In this document: in pieces, positions 37,770 through 42,500 of the stretch
How positions within the stretch are numbered: the stretch's first letter is position 1
Layout: every line of letters starts with the position of its first letter
Assembly (NCBI GenBank): GCA_016946835.1
Contig: JACVTC010000006.1
Span: 1,522,501-1,565,000, forward strand
Reading direction: 5' to 3'
Origin: Neocallimastix lanati (nom. inval.)
Lineage: Eukaryota; Neocallimastigomycota; Neocallimastigomycetes; Neocallimastigales; Neocallimastigaceae
DNA length: 42,500 bases
Made by a program: the position numbers and the translations under genes
The notes under the pieces: generated by a model
Databases searched by the model: none
What the model was told of the DNA's origin: nothing
Seen by the model: only the letters and a program-made list of their open reading frames with translations

Positions 37770-39212
37770 TTAAATATCATCATTATTATTATCATATTAT
37801 TTTCATTAATATTATTATTATCATATTATAATCATTATTATCATCATTATTATCATTATTATTATTACCATCATTATTATCATTATTATTTTCATTGTGT
37901 ATAATTTATCAGCGTGAATGGAATAAGCTATGGTGTCAAATTGATAAAAATAATAGAGAAAAAGCTCTTGATCATTTAGCATCATCATATAAGGATGATG
38001 AAAAACTAAACCTTAATAATCAAGTATTTATTAAACAAATTGAAAGATTATATAAGGAAGGACTTGTTCATCATCATTCGGAAGATTTTATAATGGATGA
38101 GGACTCATATGATGACAATAGAAAATATCATTATAGTTTAAAATTTTTAGATAGTAATGTATTACAAGATTTACATATTTTATTAAGGCAATTTTTAAAA
38201 TCAGAAACTATTGTTGGAGAAGAATATGATAAAGTAGAAAATTTCTTTAGAAACTTTTTATCTGAATTTTTCTCAGAAACATTTGATATATCAGCTGAAG
38301 AAGATATTAAAATTGATAAAATGTTGAAAAAAGAACTTCATCCATCAGAAATAGCAGCTATGGGAATTAATGAAAGTAATGGGAAAAGTGTAATTAAAGC
38401 ATTTCATAAAATTGAAGAAAGTGATACAAATTCAATAAATATTGAACCAGCAAATTCGGTTTCAGCATCTGTTGCTACAAAAGAAAATGAAAATGGTAGT
38501 GTATCCACTACTTATTATCGTATTAATAAAAATATACCATTAAATACAGAGCCTGAAAGTAGTCAAAGTGAAATAGATATTGATAATTCTTCGATGCATG
38601 AATCAAAGAATGAAAATACCATTAATAATAAAAAGAAAAATCATCAACGAAATATGAATGTAGAAGATTGGAGAAGACGTGCTCGTATAGGAAATTTACA
38701 TCATTGTAATGAATGTTATGTTTTTTATGCTGATAGTCATTTTTATTGTTTCTTTAGACTATTACATGTAAGTTTTTTTTTTTTTTTTTTTATTAAAAAA
38801 AAAAAAAAAAAAAAAGATTACATTTATTGTAGATAATTATAAATAATAATACTAATATTATTAATATTGAGTAATAATGAATAATAACTAATAAGTACCA
38901 ATAACAACAATAATAATAAATATTATTTAATATTTTTAATTTTTTATGATTGTCATAATGTAGATTCTTTATAAACGATTAATGTACGTTAAAGAAATAT
39001 CTCTTTTAAAAATAAAAAATTCTTCAAGTATAAAAAAATACCCAGGTAGATTCAATCATAAATATTAATATTTTAAAAATATATGTTTATTATAGGAAAT
39101 ATGAAATGAACAAAAAAAAAATATTATATAATTATTAAGTAATTTTATGATTAATACCTTTTTTTTTTTTTTTTTTTTTAATTTTTAATTTTTAATTTTA
39201 AATTTATTTTTA

Positions 39213-39243
<31 letters not shown>

Positions 39244-40319
39244 TAAATTTTTAAATTTTATTTTTAAATTTATTTTTATTTTATTTAAATTTTTAAATTT
39301 TAAAATTTAAAAGATATTTATAAAGATGGATTTCAATTAATTATAAAATTAATTGATAAAAAATGTACTCAAGCTGAGTTTGAAGATGAATCTAAAAAAT
39401 TGCTTGGAAATGAAGCATATAAATTATTTACAATAAATAAAATTATAGCAAAAACCGTGGAAGAAATCAATTTCATATTGAATAGTGAGAAAATTGAAGA
39501 ATTATTAAATATTTCTAGAAAATATCATCAATTAACCATTGATAAAGATTCAAAAGTAATCAATGAAGAAAGATTCAAATATCTATTAGAAATTAATAAT
39601 TTATTGAATACTTCTCAACTTTATAAAATGGAATATGTAAGTTTTTTTTTTTTTTTTTTTTTAATTATAAGTTCTTAAAATTAACTTATATATAAAAAAA
39701 AATAATAAAATAAAAATAAAAATAAAAATTAACAATTATAATTTATATACATTTCAATAGAATACTTTAAAAAAAATTTTAAATATAAGGTTAATAAAAT
39801 CAAATGATATAATGAATATGAAAAATATATCTGTTCAATTACGTAAATGGCAAGATTTTATAAAATCATTTTGTTTATTACAAGTTGAAAATGATAAACT
39901 TCTGAAAGCAAAACGAATAAAATTTCCATTTTTGAAAAGGTATATATATGTATATATAAACTATTATTATTATTAATGTTATATTTATAATATTTTTTTA
40001 ATAATATTATATAATATAATTATAATTCTATATTAAAATATTTATTATTGTCGAAATTACATTTAATTTTATAAGAAATCTCAATTCAAATCCTGAGTAT
40101 ATAAATAAACTTTTATTCCCCGAATATTCAATAAATAAATCAGGATTAAAATTTTTAATATGTCCAAAGAATTATCAAATTAAATATGTTGATAATACTG
40201 AAGATTATTTTATAAAGTATGGTACTAAAATAAAATCTTTACAAAAAATGTCAGAAAAAATGAAAAAAGATAAACAAAAGAAATTTATGGAATGGTTAGA
40301 TAAATCAATACAAAGATAG
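33102..40319 (+). CDS. SIN3: SIN3 transcriptional co-repressor
   Basis: SIN3 is the nuclear scaffold of the Rpd3/HDAC complex; its PAH domains bind repressors and its HID binds the deacetylase. Fourteen exons are inferred: 33102-34339, 34454-35102, 35190-35276, 35513-35651, 35747-36105, 36573-36819, 36909-36994, 37090-37372, 37525-37682, 37913-38767, 38964-39045, 39314-39636, 39761-39939, 40076-40319. All phases agree and give 1642 codons. PAH1 lies at about 376-440 ([13 protein letters not shown]; after the splice [18 protein letters not shown]), PAH2 at about 612-685 ([20 protein letters not shown]), PAH3 at about 835-905 ([20 protein letters not shown]). The HID spans about 936-1130 ([31 protein letters not shown]). 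The C-terminal SIN3 region spans about 1390-1600 ([13 protein letters not shown]). The N-terminus and inter-PAH linkers are Asn/Gln/Ser/Pro-rich, with poly-Asn runs coded by pure AAT. Confidence 0.96.
34017..34100 (+). repeat. AAT triplet run encoding poly-Asn in SIN3 exon 1
   Basis: About 28 consecutive AAT codons between the low-complexity N-terminus and PAH1. A second shorter AAT run (34677-34728) lies in the PAH1-PAH2 linker in exon 2. Codon purity suggests recent slippage expansion tolerated in a disordered region. Confidence 0.9.
36151..36390. repeat. 42-bp minisatellite in SIN3 intron 5
   Basis: The motif ATTGAATTTTAAAATATAAA recurs at 36151, 36202, 36244, 36286, 36328 and 36370; the last five are exactly 42 bp apart. 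The repeat fills much of the 467-bp intron 36106-36572, the longest intron of the gene. Confidence 0.85.
37738..37890. repeat. ATT/ATC triplet repeat in SIN3 intron 9
   Basis: Imperfect ATT and ATC triplets with ATTATC alternation occupy most of intron 37683-37912, ending just before the TTTATCAG acceptor. Confidence 0.75.
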
Positions 40320-40528
40320 GTAATTTTTTTTTTTTTTTTTTTATATAATTAAATTAAAATATTTAATAAGTTAATATATTCAATATTTTTAATATTTTAA
40401 ATAATTAACCTATTTATACATATATATATTTTAAAATCTCTATAAAATATTCATTTTTTAATTAATTAATAACAACAAAAACAATAATAATTAATAATTA
40501 CATCTACAACTACTACTACTACTACTAC

Positions 40529-40579
<51 letters not shown>

Positions 40580-41583
40580 TTCTACTAATAATTCTATAAT
40601 AATATTTTAATTAATTTTGAAAATAATATGTTGTATGAACATTGTAATAGCTAATTCATATTATATTATAAATTACTAAATTAAATTTTTATATATATAT
40701 ATTTTTTTTAAGAAAAAAAATTATATTATATTTATTTATTTATTTATTATTATTATTATTTTTAATTTATTATATTTAACAATTGTTTATATATTTGTAT
40801 ATATTCCTTTTAAAAATAATAATAAAAAAGTTTTTTTATTTTTATTTTATTTTTTTTTTTTTTTTTTTTTTTTTCTCACTTTTCGTTTTTTCAAATTCAA
40901 AATTCAATATCTTTTTTTCTTTAGTATATATGTATCTATAATAATTAAAAATGGTAAATGTTTATAAAAATTAATACTTCAAAATATATCTACATAATTT
41001 AACTTGATTTAAAAAAAGAAACCTTAGACACTTAAAAATAAAAAAAAAAAAAAAAAAAAGTTTTTTATTTACTTTTATACTACATATTATAAATATATCA
41101 TAATATATAATATATATATCTGATTTTTTTTTTTTTTATTTTTTAATATTTTATGATATTATATATATTTACCAAAGTAATAAGTAAATAAAAAAAAAAT
41201 GTTAAAAATTATTTTATTATTAATTTTTAAATACAAATTAATATATATAGTATTTATATATATAATATTTTTTTAAATGTAAATAATTTTTTATTAATAT
41301 GTATCATTATTTAAATTTAATCGATTATGATTGGTTAAAAATCAATTTTTAATTTTTTTTTTTTAAAAATCAAAAAAAAAAAAAAAAATTTTTTTAATAT
41401 ATTAACAATATTTCTAATAAATTTGCAATCATTCTACTTATTTTTTTATCAATATATTTTAAATAAAAAAAAAAAAAAAAATAAATTGATAATTATTAAA
41501 AATTTGTTTTTAGCAGATTTAATAATTAATATTTATCAAAATACTTATACCAATAAGTTAATATATATATATATATATAAGTC
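40320..41583. other. Gene-free spacer between SIN3 and RLP24
   Basis: This holds the SIN3 3' flank and the RLP24 promoter. There is a CTA/TTA triplet array at 40506-40575, several T and A homopolymers and an AT dinucleotide run just before the RLP24 start (41561-41578). No open frame with protein-like composition is present. Confidence 0.65.
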
Positions 41584-41886
41584 ATGCGTTTAGAGAAGTG
41601 TTATTTTTGTTCATCTACTATATATCCAGGACATGGTATTACTTTTGTCCGAAATGATAGTAAGGTATATATATAAATTGAAATGCTATTTTTTTTTTTT
41701 TTTTTTTTATATTTTTTAAATTTTCACAAAATAAAATAATAATTATTATAAAATAATGAATTGTAAATAATATTGTCATTTTGGAAAGTGTATTATATAA
41801 AATTTTAAATGTATTTATTTAATATATATGTATTTTTCTATTTGGTATTTTTATTATTATATATATATATTTTATATTTTTTATTT

Positions 41887-41919
<33 letters not shown>

Positions 41920-42500
41920 ATTCTTTAAAAAAAAAGTTATATAAAGATCAATGTTTTATAATGTTAACATTTTATAATATAAAAATATTGAACTTTTTTT
42001 TTTTTTTTTAATAAATAATTTTAAATTTGAATATTAAAAATAATTATTTATTATTATTATTATTATTACTATTTTTAGGTATTTAGATTCTGTCGTTCAA
42101 AATGTCATAAATCATTTAAGATGAAGCGTAATCCAAGAAAGGTTCGTTGGACAAAGGCATTTAGAAAGGCAGCTGGAAAGGAAATGGTTATTGTAAGTAT
42201 TATAGAAATATATTTAACAAGTTATAAATTTTCAAACTTAAATTGAATATATAATATAATACTAAAATTAATAAAAATATAAAAATAAAAAAAAAATTTT
42301 TTTTTATAAAATTATTACATAAATTTTCATTTTTATTAGGATTCTACTTTCGAATTTGAAAAGCGTCGTAATATACCAGTTCGTTATGATCGTGATATGA
42401 TGGCTACTACCTTAAAGGCCATGAAGAGAGTACAAGAAATTCGTCAACGTCGTGAAAGAGTATTCTATAAGAATAGAATGAAGGGTAAGAAGGAACACGA
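41584..42500 (+). CDS. RLP24: Ribosome biogenesis protein RLP24 (partial, 3' end outside)
   Basis: RLP24 (RSL24D1/RPL24-like) joins nucleolar pre-60S particles and recruits the AAA ATPase Drg1; it is later exchanged for ribosomal protein eL24. Exons 41584-41664, 42079-42192 and 42340 to the window edge splice in phase 0 at both junctions. The N-terminal zinc ribbon is intact: CYFC at residues 6-9 and CRSKC at 32-36. Further family signatures are [43 protein letters not shown] and [10 protein letters not shown]. About 118 residues are visible and the basic C-terminal tail is missing. Members are roughly 160-200 residues long, so one more exon or exon part lies to the right. Codon use is richer in GTT/CGT/AAG than in SIN3, as expected for a well-expressed ribosome-assembly gene. 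Confidence 0.97.

Overview
The window is extremely A+T-rich eukaryotic DNA with long homopolymer A/T tracts, AAT/ATT microsatellites, poly-Asn-coding runs, and many short introns with GTAAGT/GTATGT-like donors. The spliced proteins look fungal (Sec63, SIN3 and RLP24 align along their length with yeast-type proteins). Large AT-rich intergenic deserts, Asn-rich proteins and LINE debris together point to an anaerobic gut fungus (Neocallimastigomycota). This assignment is inferred from style, not from a marker gene; a Dictyostelium-like amoeba is the main alternative and seems less likely given the 8-kb gene desert.

Layout. 1-98 (-) is the 5' tip of an unidentified gene. 440-737 (-) is a decayed gene fragment next to a C11 run and a cluster of overlapping palindromes. 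2579-9527 (-) is eIF4G, in six exons that splice without a frame error to 1937 codons, with an eIF4E-binding motif, MIF4G and MA3. 9528-17641 is an 8.1-kb gene-free stretch with several minisatellites. 17657-20276 (+) is a dead, 5'-truncated LINE with a poly-A tail and a perfect 15-bp target-site duplication. 20540-22400 holds broken coding remnants on the minus strand. 22444-23356 (-) is a second, shorter copy of the same LINE 3' end, tail-to-tail with the first. 23828-27666 (-) is Sec63 in 18 exons (652 codons). 29912-30232 (-) is a frame-broken small coding region. 30436-30618 (-) is a 60-codon CDC26/APC12-like gene. 33102-40319 (+) is SIN3 in 14 exons (1642 codons). 41584 to the end (+) is RLP24 in three visible exons, cut by the window edge.

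Function. The five recognised genes are housekeeping genes for translation initiation, ER protein translocation, cell-cycle ubiquitin ligation, histone-deacetylase co-repression and 60S ribosome assembly. They share no pathway, and nothing suggests an operon or cluster. The accessory interest lies in the LINE pair and the decayed sequence trapped between them, in the asparagine/serine minisatellite inside the LINE reading frame, and in the small, easily missed genes near 30 kb. I saw no rRNA, tRNA, CRISPR array or prokaryote-type regulation. Exon joins were derived by hand from splice signals, reading frame and protein similarity; all phases are consistent, but no transcript evidence was available.
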